Shown: piece after piece, positions 7,974-16,171 of the stretch
How positions within the stretch are numbered: position 1 is the stretch's first letter
Layout of the letters: each line of letters starts with the position of its first letter
Assembly: GCF_004322855.1 (NCBI RefSeq)
Contig: NZ_CP036402.1
Coordinates: 3,844,001 to 3,908,000, forward strand
DNA length: 64,000 nt
Direction: 5' to 3'
From: Egibacter rhizosphaerae
GTDB lineage: Bacteria; Actinomycetota; Nitriliruptoria; Euzebyales; Egibacteraceae
Position numbers and translations under genes: made by a program
The notes under the pieces: model-generated
Told to the model about the DNA's origin: nothing
Database searches by the model: none
The model's input: the letters and a program-made list of their open reading frames with translations, nothing else

Positions 7974-10115
7974 CTACGTGGGTGGCGATCGACCGACCGC
8001 GAGGTCCCATGCTTCGGACGGTTCCCGCGGGATGGTCCTGTGTCGTCGTCCGTAACCGTTCGACGGCTGGGAGTGATCCGACGGCTGCCGGCTTTCCGGA
8101 GCGGGAGGGACGGTCGTATAGTCGGTTGGGGTGTGGCTCGGTCTCCGCCGAGCAGTGCCCGACCCTGCATCACTGTCGGCCGTCGGGTCCGCGGGGCGGC
8201 TTCGGAACGGCCGGTGCACCACGAAGCGTCCATCGGGCTTGCGGGCGACGGTCCAACCGTGATGGTGGACGTGCCAGTGGCACTCCCAGCAGAGCAGGCA
8301 CAGATTGTCGACGTCCGTGCGCCCCTGATCGCGCCGCCACCACTGCGCGTGATGGACCTGGCAGAGCGCGACGCGGGTGCCGCAGCCGACGCATGCTCGG
8401 TCGCGCGCGACGACCGCGTCGACTTGACGCTGGCTGGGATCGCGGCGGGACCTCCCTGCGTCGAGGACCTCACCATTGCGCTCCGTCACCGCCGAGAAGC
8501 GCGCGTCGCAGCAGATGAGCCGCGCGGTCTCCGAGGACACGGCCCCCACCCCGTCCAGCCAACTGGGCTCCGCGTCGGCGTGGCCGTGCAAGGCCTCGGG
8601 GTTCGTGACGAGCAGGACGTGCGCGCTCGCCTGGGTCTGGCGCGGCGGCTCGTCGGCTTGCAGCGCGAGCCGGGCGAGCGTGACGAGGGCGTCGTACTGG
8701 CGCTGCTGACGCGAGGCGCGGTCGCGACGGCCCCCGTTGCGCGTTCGCTCCGTCGCGCCGTCGGTTCCCGTCGTGTCCTCGGAGCCCGTCGCCCCCGGCT
8801 CGGACGTCGTGCCGTTCCCGGCCGTCGCGCCCGTCCCGCTCGACGCGTTCCCCGTGTCCGTGGACCCGGGCGACGCGGGTGCCTCACCACCGTCTTCGAT
8901 GCCCCCGGCTGTCTGCCCGGGGCGTGACAGCGCATCGATCGCTGCCCGCAGGTACGCGAGCCCGTGAGGCTCCGCCTTCCCCCCGAAGGCGACGAGGCCG
9001 TCCTCGTCCTGCTCGTTCGCGATCCAGAACCGTCGACGTGCGAAGGCGCGACGTTCCTTGCGGGCGAGGAACTCGGGGTCGTGCTCTCGGCGCCAGTCGT
9101 CCAGTGCACGCCGGAACGCGGCCCGGTCGGTGCCCTCGGCAGCCCGCTGGGCGTGACGATCGAGTGCCTCCCCGAGTCGGCGTTGGGCGTCAAGGCGCCG
9201 GGCGACGTGGTCGGGCAACCCGTCCCGAGCTCTGTCGTCGGCGTCGCGGGACCCGCTGTCGGCGTCCTGCCCGTCCCTCGATCCCCCGGAGCCGTCCGTT
9301 CCGGAGCCGGCGTCGCCATTCCCCGACCGGTCGCCCCCGTCGGGTCCGGTGCCGCCAGGCCCCGGGGCGCCGTCATGGTTCGGGTCGGTGTCCGGCGTTG
9401 CCGGCGCGCTGTCCCCGCCTGAGCCAGTCTCCCCTGAGCCAGCGTCCCGTGAGCCAGCCTCCCCTGAGCCAGCGTCGGCGGACGCGTCCCCGTCTTCCCC
9501 GCCGGCGCGGCCGTCGTCTCCATCCTTCTGGTCGCCGTCCTCGGGTGTGCTGCTCCCGTTGCCTCCCGTGCTGCGGTCCCCGTCTCCCGCTGCGGGCTGC
9601 CCTCCGGAAGGCTCGTCCGACGTGCCGCCTGAACCGAACAGCTCCAGTTCGTCCTCGCCCCGGGCCACGCGCTGGGCCATCTCGTCGTAGGTCCGTGCCG
9701 CGTAGTGCACGTGGTCCTCCGATACCTCCCCGTTCGCGAACGACGCGGCGACGCCCGGGAGGTGTTCGAGTCGGGAGGCCGTGCGCAGCTGCTTCTGGGC
9801 CTCGCTCCTCGTGATGGCCACGCGCTCCGCGAGCCAGCGCGCGGCCGAACTCGTCCCCTCGGTCCGGTGCGCCTGCCGTTCGTCGATGGCCCCGAGGCGG
9901 CGGAGCCGTTCCGCGGCCGCCATCCGCTCGCACCGAACGAGTCGTTCGACCGACCTCAGCAGCGCCTCGTCGGACTCGGCCGCCGAGAGCGGCATGGCCT
10001 GCAGCTGCTGCAGTGCGTCCTCGACCACCGCGAGCAGCTCGGCCGAGGACGCTTCACGCCCCCGATTCGTCCCTCCGCCGGGAGAGCCTGCTCCCGCAGC
10101 CGACTCCGAACTCAT
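7974..10115 (-). CDS. DUF222/13E12-type HNH endonuclease-like protein
   Basis: 713 aa. An alpha-helical DUF222 domain (about 20-160, then about 290-370) is followed by a C-terminal HNH motif: CVGCGTRVALCQVHHAQWW, a conserved DNLC, and CWECHWHVHHHGW. Two long Gly/Asp/Ser/Thr-rich stretches interrupt the protein, one with near-repeats AGSGEAGSRDAGSGE. These proteins are multi-copy in many actinobacteria (mycobacterial 13E12 repeats) and may be nuclease relics or mobile-element cargo; activity is unproven. ATG 10115 lies 7 nt after a good -10, so it is probably leaderless. It sits alone on the minus strand between + genes. Confidence 0.85.
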   Translation of the reverse strand: MSSESAAGAGSPGGGTNRGREASSAELLAVVEDALQQLQAMPLSAAESDEALLRSVERLVRCERMAAAERLRRLGAIDERQAHRTEGTSSAARWLAERVAITRSEAQKQLRTASRLEHLPGVAASFANGEVSEDHVHYAARTYDEMAQRVARGEDELELFGSGGTSDEPSGGQPAAGDGDRSTGGNGSSTPEDGDQKDGDDGRAGGEDGDASADAGSGEAGSRDAGSGETGSGGDSAPATPDTDPNHDGAPGPGGTGPDGGDRSGNGDAGSGTDGSGGSRDGQDADSGSRDADDRARDGLPDHVARRLDAQRRLGEALDRHAQRAAEGTDRAAFRRALDDWRREHDPEFLARKERRAFARRRFWIANEQDEDGLVAFGGKAEPHGLAYLRAAIDALSRPGQTAGGIEDGGEAPASPGSTDTGNASSGTGATAGNGTTSEPGATGSEDTTGTDGATERTRNGGRRDRASRQQRQYDALVTLARLALQADEPPRQTQASAHVLLVTNPEALHGHADAEPSWLDGVGAVSSETARLICCDARFSAVTERNGEVLDAGRSRRDPSQRQVDAVVARDRACVGCGTRVALCQVHHAQWWRRDQGRTDVDNLCLLCWECHWHVHHHGWTVARKPDGRFVVHRPFRSRPADPTADSDAGSGTARRRPSHTPTDYTTVPPAPESRQPSDHSQPSNGYGRRHRTIPREPSEAWDLAVGRSPPT

Positions 10116-10122
10116 GTTCGGA

Positions 10123-10151
10123 ACTATAGCCGACTTAGAGGACCTTCGCAA
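10123..10151 (-). promoter_or_regulatory. Promoter of the HNH gene (TTGCGA-17-TATAGT)
   Basis: Read on the minus strand, TTGCGA (10146-10151) and TATAGT (10123-10128) are 17 nt apart, and the ATG follows 7 nt later. This is the best primary-sigma promoter in the window and implies a leaderless mRNA. The region is noticeably AT-rich for this genome. Confidence 0.65.
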
Positions 10152-10227
10152 CCATTTCAGATATTCTTGTGTACAGAAACCCTGAAACTTATGTTCCGGT
10201 TCTTCGTGAACGCGGCTCGGCGCCGCT

Positions 10228-10509
10228 CAGAAATCCCCGTCCTCGCACCACGTCCCCGAATCCGGGGGTTGCCGACCGGCACACGTGTCGCCGTACTCCT
10301 GGTACGGCGATGAGGACGGGGCATCGAGGTACAGCTGGTCACACGCCGTCCACTCGCCGTCCTCGCAGGCAGCGGCGAAGTCGTTCAACTCCTCGTCGTT
10401 GCCGAGGTGGTCGCTGGACCAGGGGATGTCCGCGTCGCCCTCGTCCTCGTCGTCGTGCCCTCGTTCCCCTCGTCTCCCCGGAAGCAGACATCGAATTCGG
10501 CCGGCTCCT
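10228..10509 (-). pseudogene. C-terminal remnant of a secreted/membrane actinobacterial protein
   Basis: The minus strand reads an open frame ending at 10228 with the protein-like segment NDEELNDFAAACEDGEW followed by TACDQLYLDAP, then YQEYGDTCAGR. This Cys-containing pattern resembles a C-terminal domain I associate with actinobacterial membrane or serine-protease-like proteins. An Asp/Glu-rich linker precedes it. No ATG, GTG or TTG starts the frame, and a stop closes it at 10510-10512, so this appears to be the 3' end of a gene that has lost its front. Confidence 0.5.
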
Positions 10510-10510
10510 T

Positions 10511-10537
10511 AAGGCGTGGCGGCCCCCGGCCGACGGT
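10511..10537 (+). promoter_or_regulatory. Sigma-28/WhiG-like promoter of fliC
   Basis: TAAG (10511-10514), 15 nt, then GCCGACGG (10530-10537). This is close to the flagellar sigma consensus TAAA-N15-GCCGATAA. The flagellin ATG is about 85 nt downstream. Confidence 0.68.
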
Positions 10538-10622
10538 TGTCTTGTCGATACGGAAGTCGACCGGTCCCGGCCAGAACGAGGGCCGGAGCGCCGCCAAGGG
10601 GACAACACGGAGGTAGACCCCG

Positions 10623-11801
10623 ATGCAAATCAATCAGAACATCATGGCGTTCAACGCTCAGCGGAACCTGAGCCAGACGCAGAACGACATGGCCGGCACC
10701 CTCGAGAAGCTCTCGAGCGGGTTCCGGATCAACCGTGCCGCCGACGACGCGGCGGGGCTCTCCATCAGCGAGCAGCTGCGCAGCGAGGTCGGCGGGCTGC
10801 AGCAGGCCCAGCGCAACTCGCAGGACGGCATCAGCGTCGTCCAGACCGCGGAGGGCGCGCTGAGCGAGGTGCACGACATGCTGCAGCGCATGCGTGACCT
10901 GTCGGTCCAGGCTGAGAACACCGCCACGACCGACACCGAGTCCCGCGACGCCATCCAGGCCGAGATCGACCAGCTCGCCGAGGAGATCGACCGGATCTCG
11001 GAGACCACCGCGTTCAGCGGCCAGAATCTGCTGGACGGGACGTTCGGTCTGCAAGACGAGGTGACCGGCACCAGCGACGCGATTGATGCGGACACCAATA
11101 TTGCCGGGGAGGACGGCGAAGTAACCCTCTCCCTGGGGGGCGAAGTGGAGGAGGCCGGCGTGACCTTCGACGTCCCCGAGGATGGGGATGGGAATCTCGA
11201 CACGGACGCCCTGGAAACTCTCGCGGGCAACATCGAAGATCAGTTGAACGGTGTCGGGGATAACGACGTGACCTTCTCGGCTGCCGCGTCAGTCAACAGT
11301 GACGGTGACGTGGTCGTGGACGTGACCGCGGAAGGGCTGGAAAGCGGACAGACCTTCGAGGTGGAGTTCGGCGGCTCGGTGGGGGACTTCGGGACAGTCA
11401 GGGGGGAGCAGGGCGAGGAGGCACTGCTCCAGGTCGGCGCCAACGAGGGTGAGAATCTCACGCTCAGCATCGGCCAGATGGACGCTTCCACGCTCGGCGT
11501 CGACGACCTGGATGTGGCCGAGAACGCCGGTGCGGCAATCGCCGCGCTGGATGACGCTATCGGCGACGTGTCCGCGCAGCGGTCCGAACTCGGTGCGCGC
11601 CAGAACCGTCTGGATCACACCATCGCGAACCTCTCGGTCACCACCGAGAACCTGCAGGCGTCCGAGTCGCGGATCCGCGACGCGGACATGGCCTCGGAGA
11701 TGGTGGACTTCACCCGTCACCAGGTCCTGCAGCAGTCGGGCACCGCGATGCTCGCGCAGGCCAACCAGGTGCCGCAGTCGGTCCTCTCGCTCCTGCAGTA
11801 A
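10623..11801 (+). CDS. fliC: Flagellin
   Basis: 392 aa. The conserved N-terminal D0/D1 region (QINQNIMAFNAQRNLSQ, LSSGFRINRAADDAAGLSIS) and C-terminal D1/D0 region (about 315-392, ending VPQSVLSLLQ) form the filament core. The middle (about 143-280) is a variable, surface-exposed, acidic domain. It is relatively richer in codons such as aat, att and gaa than its surroundings, which may reflect faster exchange or relaxed selection. It has a GGAGG site before the ATG, its own sigma-28-like promoter and a strong terminator, so it is probably monocistronic and highly expressed. Flagellin is exported by the flagellar secretion system, with FliS the usual chaperone. Confidence 0.95.
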   Translation: MQINQNIMAFNAQRNLSQTQNDMAGTLEKLSSGFRINRAADDAAGLSISEQLRSEVGGLQQAQRNSQDGISVVQTAEGALSEVHDMLQRMRDLSVQAENTATTDTESRDAIQAEIDQLAEEIDRISETTAFSGQNLLDGTFGLQDEVTGTSDAIDADTNIAGEDGEVTLSLGGEVEEAGVTFDVPEDGDGNLDTDALETLAGNIEDQLNGVGDNDVTFSAAASVNSDGDVVVDVTAEGLESGQTFEVEFGGSVGDFGTVRGEQGEEALLQVGANEGENLTLSIGQMDASTLGVDDLDVAENAGAAIAALDDAIGDVSAQRSELGARQNRLDHTIANLSVTTENLQASESRIRDADMASEMVDFTRHQVLQQSGTAMLAQANQVPQSVLSLLQ

Positions 11802-11828
11802 GAGGCCGTTCGGTTCATCCGAGTCACC

Positions 11829-11859
11829 GTGGGACCCCCGCCTCGTGCGGGGGTCCCAC
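11829..11859 (+). terminator. Strong hairpin terminator after fliC
   Basis: A perfect 13-bp stem (GTGGGACCCCCGC and its complement) encloses a 5-nt loop. A short CCTTTCGG follows, so the U-tract is poor, as usual in high-GC actinobacteria. Confidence 0.75.
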
Positions 11860-11876
11860 GCCTTTCGGGCGGTCGC

Positions 11877-11903
11877 TTGATCGCTCGCCGTGGCAGCCGA
11901 CGA
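11877..11903 (+). promoter_or_regulatory. Sigma-28-like promoter of fliD
   Basis: TTGA (11877-11880), 15 nt, GCCGACGA (11896-11903). The -35 is weaker than at fliC, but the -10 and spacing agree. fliD starts about 73 nt later. Confidence 0.5.
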
Positions 11904-11976
11904 ATCCTCCAGGGTCAGTGCTCATCGCTGGCCGAGCCGTCCAAGAGATGTCCGCACCGCGACTCAGGGAGCGCAC

Positions 11977-13908
11977 ATGTCACCCGCGTTCAGCATCGGC
12001 GGAGCCGTTTCGGGCTTCGAGACGAACCAGGTCATCGACCAGCTCATGGAGCTCGAGCGCCAGCCGATCCAGCGGCTCCAGGCCGACCGGGCCGAACAGG
12101 AGGAGCAGGACGAGGCGTGGGCGCAGGTCGCCGCGAAGCTCTCCGGGCTCGAGGAGGCGATCGACGCGATCGCCGGGAGCGACTCGCTGGGGGAACAGTT
12201 CGCGGCCAGCTCCAGCGACGAGGGCGTCCTCGAGGCGAGCGTCACCGGGAGCCCCTCGGCGGGCCGGCACCGCGTGAGCGTCGAGCAGCTCGCGACCGAG
12301 AGCCAGATCGCGAGCGCCGGGTTCACCAACCCCGACGAGGGGATCCTCGAGGCCGGCACGTTCGCGGTGAACGTCGGCGGCGAGACCCACGACATCGACG
12401 TGGAGGACGGCACGAGCATGCGGGAGCTCGCCGACCTCATCAACGACGAGGGCATCGGGGTCGACGCCGCGGTCATCCAGACCGCCGGCGACGAGATGCG
12501 GCTGGTCGTCACGAGCCACGAGACCGGCGACGCGGGTGAGATCACCGTCGAGGAGACCCCGGTCGGCATGCCCGAGCCCGACGACCCGTTCGCCGACGAC
12601 GCCGGCGATCCGGGCTTCGAGCGCACCGAGGAGGCGCACAACGCGGTCCTCGAGTACGGCGGGGTGACGATCGAGCGCAGCTCGAACACCATCGACGACC
12701 TGATCGAGGGCGTGGAGCTCGACCTGCACCAGGCGGACCCGGGCCGGACGATCACCATCGACGTCGAGCAGGACCACGATGAGGTCGTCGACCGCGTCGC
12801 CGGCATGGTCGAGGCCATGAACGGCATGCTCGAGATGGCCGGCGAGCTCGGTCGGACCGCCGAGGACGCGGAGGAGCGCGGCGTCCTCTCCGGCGACTCC
12901 ACCCTGCGGTCGATCAGCAACCGCCTGCGCAGCGCGGTGGGCAGCGGGATCCCGGTCCCGGGCGGCGACGGGGTCGTGCCCGCCTCCGATCTCGGGATCG
13001 AACTGACACGCAACGGGGACATCGAGTTCGACGAGGGTGCGCTGCGGGACAGACTCGACGAGGACTTCGAGGGCACGGTCGGGTTGCTCAGCCGCAGCGC
13101 CGCGGCGAGCGAGGACGCGACCGGGCTCGGCAACGCCTACGCGACGTCGTCGGCCGATGCGGGCGACTACGACGTCGAGGTGACCCAGGCGGCGACCCAG
13201 GCCGAGGCCGCCGGCGCCTACGCATCTCCCGACGCGGAGGCCACCTTCACGATCACCCGGGGTTCGGCCTCCGCCGACGTGACCGTCGCCGCGGGGGCGA
13301 GCCTGGAGGAGGCCCGCGAGACGGTCAACGAGGCCCTGCAGGCGGCGGGCATGGACACGCTGCGCGCGCACGACGAGGACGGCGATCTCGTGGTGCGCTC
13401 CGAGCGCTGGGGGTCGGCCGGCGACTTCGAGCTCACCGGCGACGTCGAGGACTTCTTCGACGGCGGCTACGCGTACACGGACGGGCTCGACGTCGAGGGG
13501 ACCATCGGCGGGGAGGAGGCGACCGGCTCCGGCCGCACGCTCCGGGGAAGCGAGGAAGCCCAAGGGGTGCGCGTGACCGTGACGGCCACCCCTGACGAGA
13601 TCGCCGACGCCGGGGGACAGCTGGAGGCGGGCGCGATCCACGTCGAGGACGGACTCGGCGGGCGCCTCAGCCGGACGATCGACGGATACGAGGGGCGGGG
13701 CGGCCAGGTCGAGCGCACCCGCGACCGCATCGAGGGCCAGATCCAGCGCATCGAGGATCGGATCCTGCGGTTCGAGGACCGCCTCGAGATGCGCGAGCGC
13801 ACGCTCATGCGCCAGTTCGGGAGCATGGAGCAGTCGATCGCGCGCCTGCAGCAGCAACAGCAGGGCCTCATGCAGGCGATGAACAGCGGCGGTGGAACGG
13901 GGATGTAG
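11977..13908 (+). CDS. fliD: Flagellar filament cap protein FliD
   Basis: 643 aa. The N-terminal FliD domain (FSIGGAVSGFETNQVIDQLMELERQPIQ) and C-terminal coiled-coil region (RTRDRIEGQIQRIEDRI, RMRQFGSMEQ-like end with poly-Gln QQQQQ) are typical. The protein forms the pentameric or hexameric cap under which flagellin folds. The middle (about 200-560) is acidic and variable. ATG 11977 has GGGAG upstream and starts exactly at the conserved domain; the longer in-frame extension is not conserved-looking. fliS follows. Confidence 0.93.
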   Translation: MSPAFSIGGAVSGFETNQVIDQLMELERQPIQRLQADRAEQEEQDEAWAQVAAKLSGLEEAIDAIAGSDSLGEQFAASSSDEGVLEASVTGSPSAGRHRVSVEQLATESQIASAGFTNPDEGILEAGTFAVNVGGETHDIDVEDGTSMRELADLINDEGIGVDAAVIQTAGDEMRLVVTSHETGDAGEITVEETPVGMPEPDDPFADDAGDPGFERTEEAHNAVLEYGGVTIERSSNTIDDLIEGVELDLHQADPGRTITIDVEQDHDEVVDRVAGMVEAMNGMLEMAGELGRTAEDAEERGVLSGDSTLRSISNRLRSAVGSGIPVPGGDGVVPASDLGIELTRNGDIEFDEGALRDRLDEDFEGTVGLLSRSAAASEDATGLGNAYATSSADAGDYDVEVTQAATQAEAAGAYASPDAEATFTITRGSASADVTVAAGASLEEARETVNEALQAAGMDTLRAHDEDGDLVVRSERWGSAGDFELTGDVEDFFDGGYAYTDGLDVEGTIGGEEATGSGRTLRGSEEAQGVRVTVTATPDEIADAGGQLEAGAIHVEDGLGGRLSRTIDGYEGRGGQVERTRDRIEGQIQRIEDRILRFEDRLEMRERTLMRQFGSMEQSIARLQQQQQGLMQAMNSGGGTGM

Positions 13909-13918
13909 GACGGCTCGC

Positions 13919-13945
13919 TCAGGTCACCGCCCCACCTGCCGACAG
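13919..13945 (+). promoter_or_regulatory. Sigma-28-like promoter of fliS
   Basis: TCAG (13919-13922), 15 nt, GCCGACAG (13938-13945). The fliS ATG lies only about 10 nt after the -10, so a transcript from here would be nearly leaderless. fliS may also be read from the fliD promoter. Confidence 0.42.
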
Positions 13946-13955
13946 GTTGCCAGCG

Positions 13956-14369
13956 ATGTACGGATCCCAGACACCCGGTACCCCGGGCCGCAACGGCGCG
14001 AATCCCTACCAGACTCAGGCGGTCGAGACCTCCAGTCCCCAGGCGCTCGTCACGATGCTCTACGACCGGATCCTCACGGGGATACTTCGGGCTCAGAACG
14101 CCGAGCCGGAGGGCGACCTCGAGACGATCCACCGCGAGCTCGTGCGGACCCAGGACATCCTCATGGAGCTCACGATCACGCTCGACCGCGAGCGGGGCGG
14201 GCAGATCGCGAGCAACCTCGCGTCCCTCTACCAGTGGTGCCGCGACGAGGCGATCAAGGCGAACATCTCGAAGGACCTGTCGAGCCTCGACGACATCGCG
14301 TTCGTGATCGAGGAGCTTCGGGACGCCTGGGAAGCGGCTACGTCACGGCTCACGAGCGCGGCGGGTTAG
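13956..14369 (+). CDS. fliS: Flagellin export chaperone FliS
   Basis: 137 aa. The four-helix FliS fold is recognisable from NPYQTQAVETSSPQALVTMLYDRIL and the later SLYQWCRDEAIKANIS segment. FliS binds the C-terminus of flagellin and delays its polymerisation until export. ATG 13956 is preferred; a TTG at 13947 in the same frame would add three residues. The next gene starts directly after the stop. Confidence 0.9.
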   Translation: MYGSQTPGTPGRNGANPYQTQAVETSSPQALVTMLYDRILTGILRAQNAEPEGDLETIHRELVRTQDILMELTITLDRERGGQIASNLASLYQWCRDEAIKANISKDLSSLDDIAFVIEELRDAWEAATSRLTSAAG

Positions 14370-14768
14370 ATGCGGCTCGAGCAGGTTAGCCGCGACGAGG
14401 CGGACCGGGTCGATCCGGTCGCGCCGATCGACCGCACGCCGCAGAGCGAGCGGCAGCCGGGGTCGTGGGACGAGGCTCTCGCGACGTTCCGCGACGTGCT
14501 CGACGAGGTCGAGACCCGCCTGGCCTCCGAACGGTGGGAGGACGCGGCCGAGGCGCTCGCGGAACTGCCGATGACCGTCCCCGAGGGCGAGCCCGGGCCC
14601 TCGGAGCGCGCGGCCGGGCAAGAACTGATCGACCGCTCCGAGCGGCTCCAGACCCGCCTGCGCCGCTCCATGGAGGCTACGCGCAGCGAGCTCGACGAGC
14701 TCGGTCAGCGGCGGCACGCCGCCAGGCAGTACCTGGCGCAGTCCGCCGACGAGGGCCAGGGAGCCTGA
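14370..14768 (+). CDS. FliT-like flagellar chaperone (probable)
   Basis: 132 aa, mostly charged alpha-helix (SWDEALATFRDVLDEVETRLASERW; then RSMEATRSELDELGQRRHAARQYL). Position directly after fliS, size and helical make-up match FliT-type chaperones, which bind FliD and are poorly conserved in sequence. The start codon abuts the fliS stop, so it is translationally coupled. Sequence similarity alone would not name it. Confidence 0.55.
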   Translation: MRLEQVSRDEADRVDPVAPIDRTPQSERQPGSWDEALATFRDVLDEVETRLASERWEDAAEALAELPMTVPEGEPGPSERAAGQELIDRSERLQTRLRRSMEATRSELDELGQRRHAARQYLAQSADEGQGA

Positions 14769-14865
14769 GGAACCGCTCGGTCTCCTCACGGGGCGTCACC
14801 GCCCGACTCGTGTTCCGACCGGGGCCGCACGGCAAATCGGGCGGAATCCGATCTCGAAGAATCCC

Positions 14866-14892
14866 TTAGCTACTCGCTGTACCCGCCGACGA
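14866..14892 (+). promoter_or_regulatory. Sigma-28-like promoter of the flgB operon
   Basis: TTAG (14866-14869), 15 nt, GCCGACGA (14885-14892). It starts the basal body-rod-switch-export-hook operon. The leader to the flgB ATG would be about 115 nt and contains a terminator-like hairpin. Confidence 0.55.
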
Positions 14893-14934
14893 GCCACCGA
14901 CAACCGCATACAGGGACGAAACTTCAGGGGCCAC

Positions 14935-14982
14935 GGAGGAGCCCGGACGCGCGACGTACGCGCGCCCGACTCCTCCTCTTTT
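14935..14982 (+). terminator. Terminator-like hairpin inside the flgB leader
   Basis: GGAGGAG (14935-14941) pairs with CTCCTCC (14970-14976). An inner CGCGCG/CGCGCG stem encloses ACGTA, and TCTTTT follows. It ends the fliD-fliS-fliT transcript or, because it lies after the proposed flgB promoter, may attenuate the operon. Confidence 0.6.
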
Positions 14983-15013
14983 CGTGTTCCCCGATACCCG
15001 ACCGGAGGCGGCA

Positions 15014-15361
15014 ATGGAGATCCACGACGAAGCGATGAGCGCCGCGCAGTACGCGCTGCAGGGCCTCAGTGAACGCGCGGACGTGCGCTCCCACAACGTG
15101 TCGAACATCAACACGCCGGGCTTTCGCGCGGAGCGCGTCGACTTCGAGTCGAGCCTGCAGTCGGCACTGCAGCGCGGCTCGCCCGAGGCGGCCCCGGACC
15201 CGGTCCGCGAGGCCTCGCCACAGATGCCCGACGGGTCCTGGAACACGGCCAGCCTCGAGGACGAGATGGTCGGAATGATGAAGGACAACCTCCAGCGGGA
15301 CGCGATGGTGAACGCCTACAACTACAAGGCGGGCATCATGCGGACCGCCATCAACGGCTAG
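15014..15361 (+). CDS. flgB: Flagellar proximal rod protein FlgB
   Basis: 115 aa. It shows the rod/hook N-terminal motif (RADVRSHNVSNINTPGFRAERVDFES) and the C-terminal helix (MKDNLQRDAMVNAYNYKAGIMRTAI). FlgB forms the base of the rod next to the MS ring. ATG 15014 has GGAGGCGG just upstream; the longer open frame from 14984 would run through the leader. flgC follows 11 nt later. Confidence 0.92.
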   Translation: MEIHDEAMSAAQYALQGLSERADVRSHNVSNINTPGFRAERVDFESSLQSALQRGSPEAAPDPVREASPQMPDGSWNTASLEDEMVGMMKDNLQRDAMVNAYNYKAGIMRTAING

Positions 15362-15372
15362 AGGAGCCCACG

Positions 15373-15783
15373 ATGGCGACTTTCGGAGCGATGGACGTCG
15401 GCCGCACCGGTCTCGGGTTCAGCCAGCACTGGATGGACCAGATCGGGCACAACCTGGCCAACACGAACACGGTGCGCGGTCCCGAGGAGGAGCCCTTCCG
15501 CCAGCGGTTGGCGGTGGCCGAGAGCCTCACCGACGAGATCGTCGACACCGGCAGCGGGGTGCACCTGGCGGGTGTCATCGAGGACCAGCGTGACCCGGTC
15601 GAGACCTACGAGCCGCAGCACCCCCAGGCCGACGAGGACGGCTTCGTCGCCCAGCCGGTGGTCGATATGGCGGGCCAGATGAGCGACATGATGCAGGCCC
15701 AGCGCGGCTACCAGGCCAGTGCCCGCACGATCGACACCGCCCGCGAGGCCTACGAGTCCGCGTTGCGGATCGGCCAGCAGTAG
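15373..15783 (+). CDS. flgC: Flagellar proximal rod protein FlgC
   Basis: 136 aa with the N-terminal rod motif in slightly diverged form (GHNLANTNTVRGPEEEPFRQ, where most FlgC have ANxxT followed by PYR) and a normal C-terminal segment (MSDMMQAQRGYQASARTIDTAREAYESALRIGQ). It builds the rod with FlgB, FlgF and FlgG. GAGGAG lies 7 nt before the ATG. Sandwiched between flgB and fliE, as in most bacteria. Confidence 0.9.
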   Translation: MATFGAMDVGRTGLGFSQHWMDQIGHNLANTNTVRGPEEEPFRQRLAVAESLTDEIVDTGSGVHLAGVIEDQRDPVETYEPQHPQADEDGFVAQPVVDMAGQMSDMMQAQRGYQASARTIDTAREAYESALRIGQQ

Positions 15784-15816
15784 CCGGCGACTCGCCGAAT
15801 CCCTCAGGAGGAACCC

Positions 15817-16131
15817 GTGTCCGCGATCCCACCCATCCCACCGCCCGGCGAGGCCACCGGCGTCACCGCTGCGGCCGCGGCCCAGCAGCCGGACGCGCCC
15901 GCGGGCGTCGGCAACGACTTCGCCGACATGTTCCAGCAGGGCCTCGAGGAGGTCAGCGCGCTCGAGCAGGGCGCGGACGCCGTCGCGACCGACATCGCGA
16001 CCGGCGGCGACAGCCAGATCCACGACCTGATGATCGCGACGAGCAAGTCCGAGATCGGGACCGAGTTGCTCGTGCAGACGCGCAACAAGGCCCTCGAGGC
16101 CTACCACGAGATCATGCAGCTCCCCGTCTAG
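15817..16131 (+). CDS. fliE: Flagellar hook-basal body complex protein FliE
   Basis: 104 aa, GTG start with CAGGAGG upstream. The C-terminal half (SQIHDLMIATSKSEIGTELLVQTRNKALEAYHEIMQLPV) is the canonical FliE helix pair that joins the MS ring to the rod. The N-terminus is Ala/Pro-rich and disordered. Confidence 0.92.
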   Translation: MSAIPPIPPPGEATGVTAAAAAQQPDAPAGVGNDFADMFQQGLEEVSALEQGADAVATDIATGGDSQIHDLMIATSKSEIGTELLVQTRNKALEAYHEIMQLPV

Positions 16132-16171
16132 CGACGGGCGTCCACCATCCCCACCACGCGAGGTCTGAGCC

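Noticed and set aside
10339-10633. Small minus-strand frames between the HNH gene and fliC
   Set aside because: Different frame from the protein-like 10228-10509 segment; composition does not look coding, and they overlap the fliC promoter and leader.
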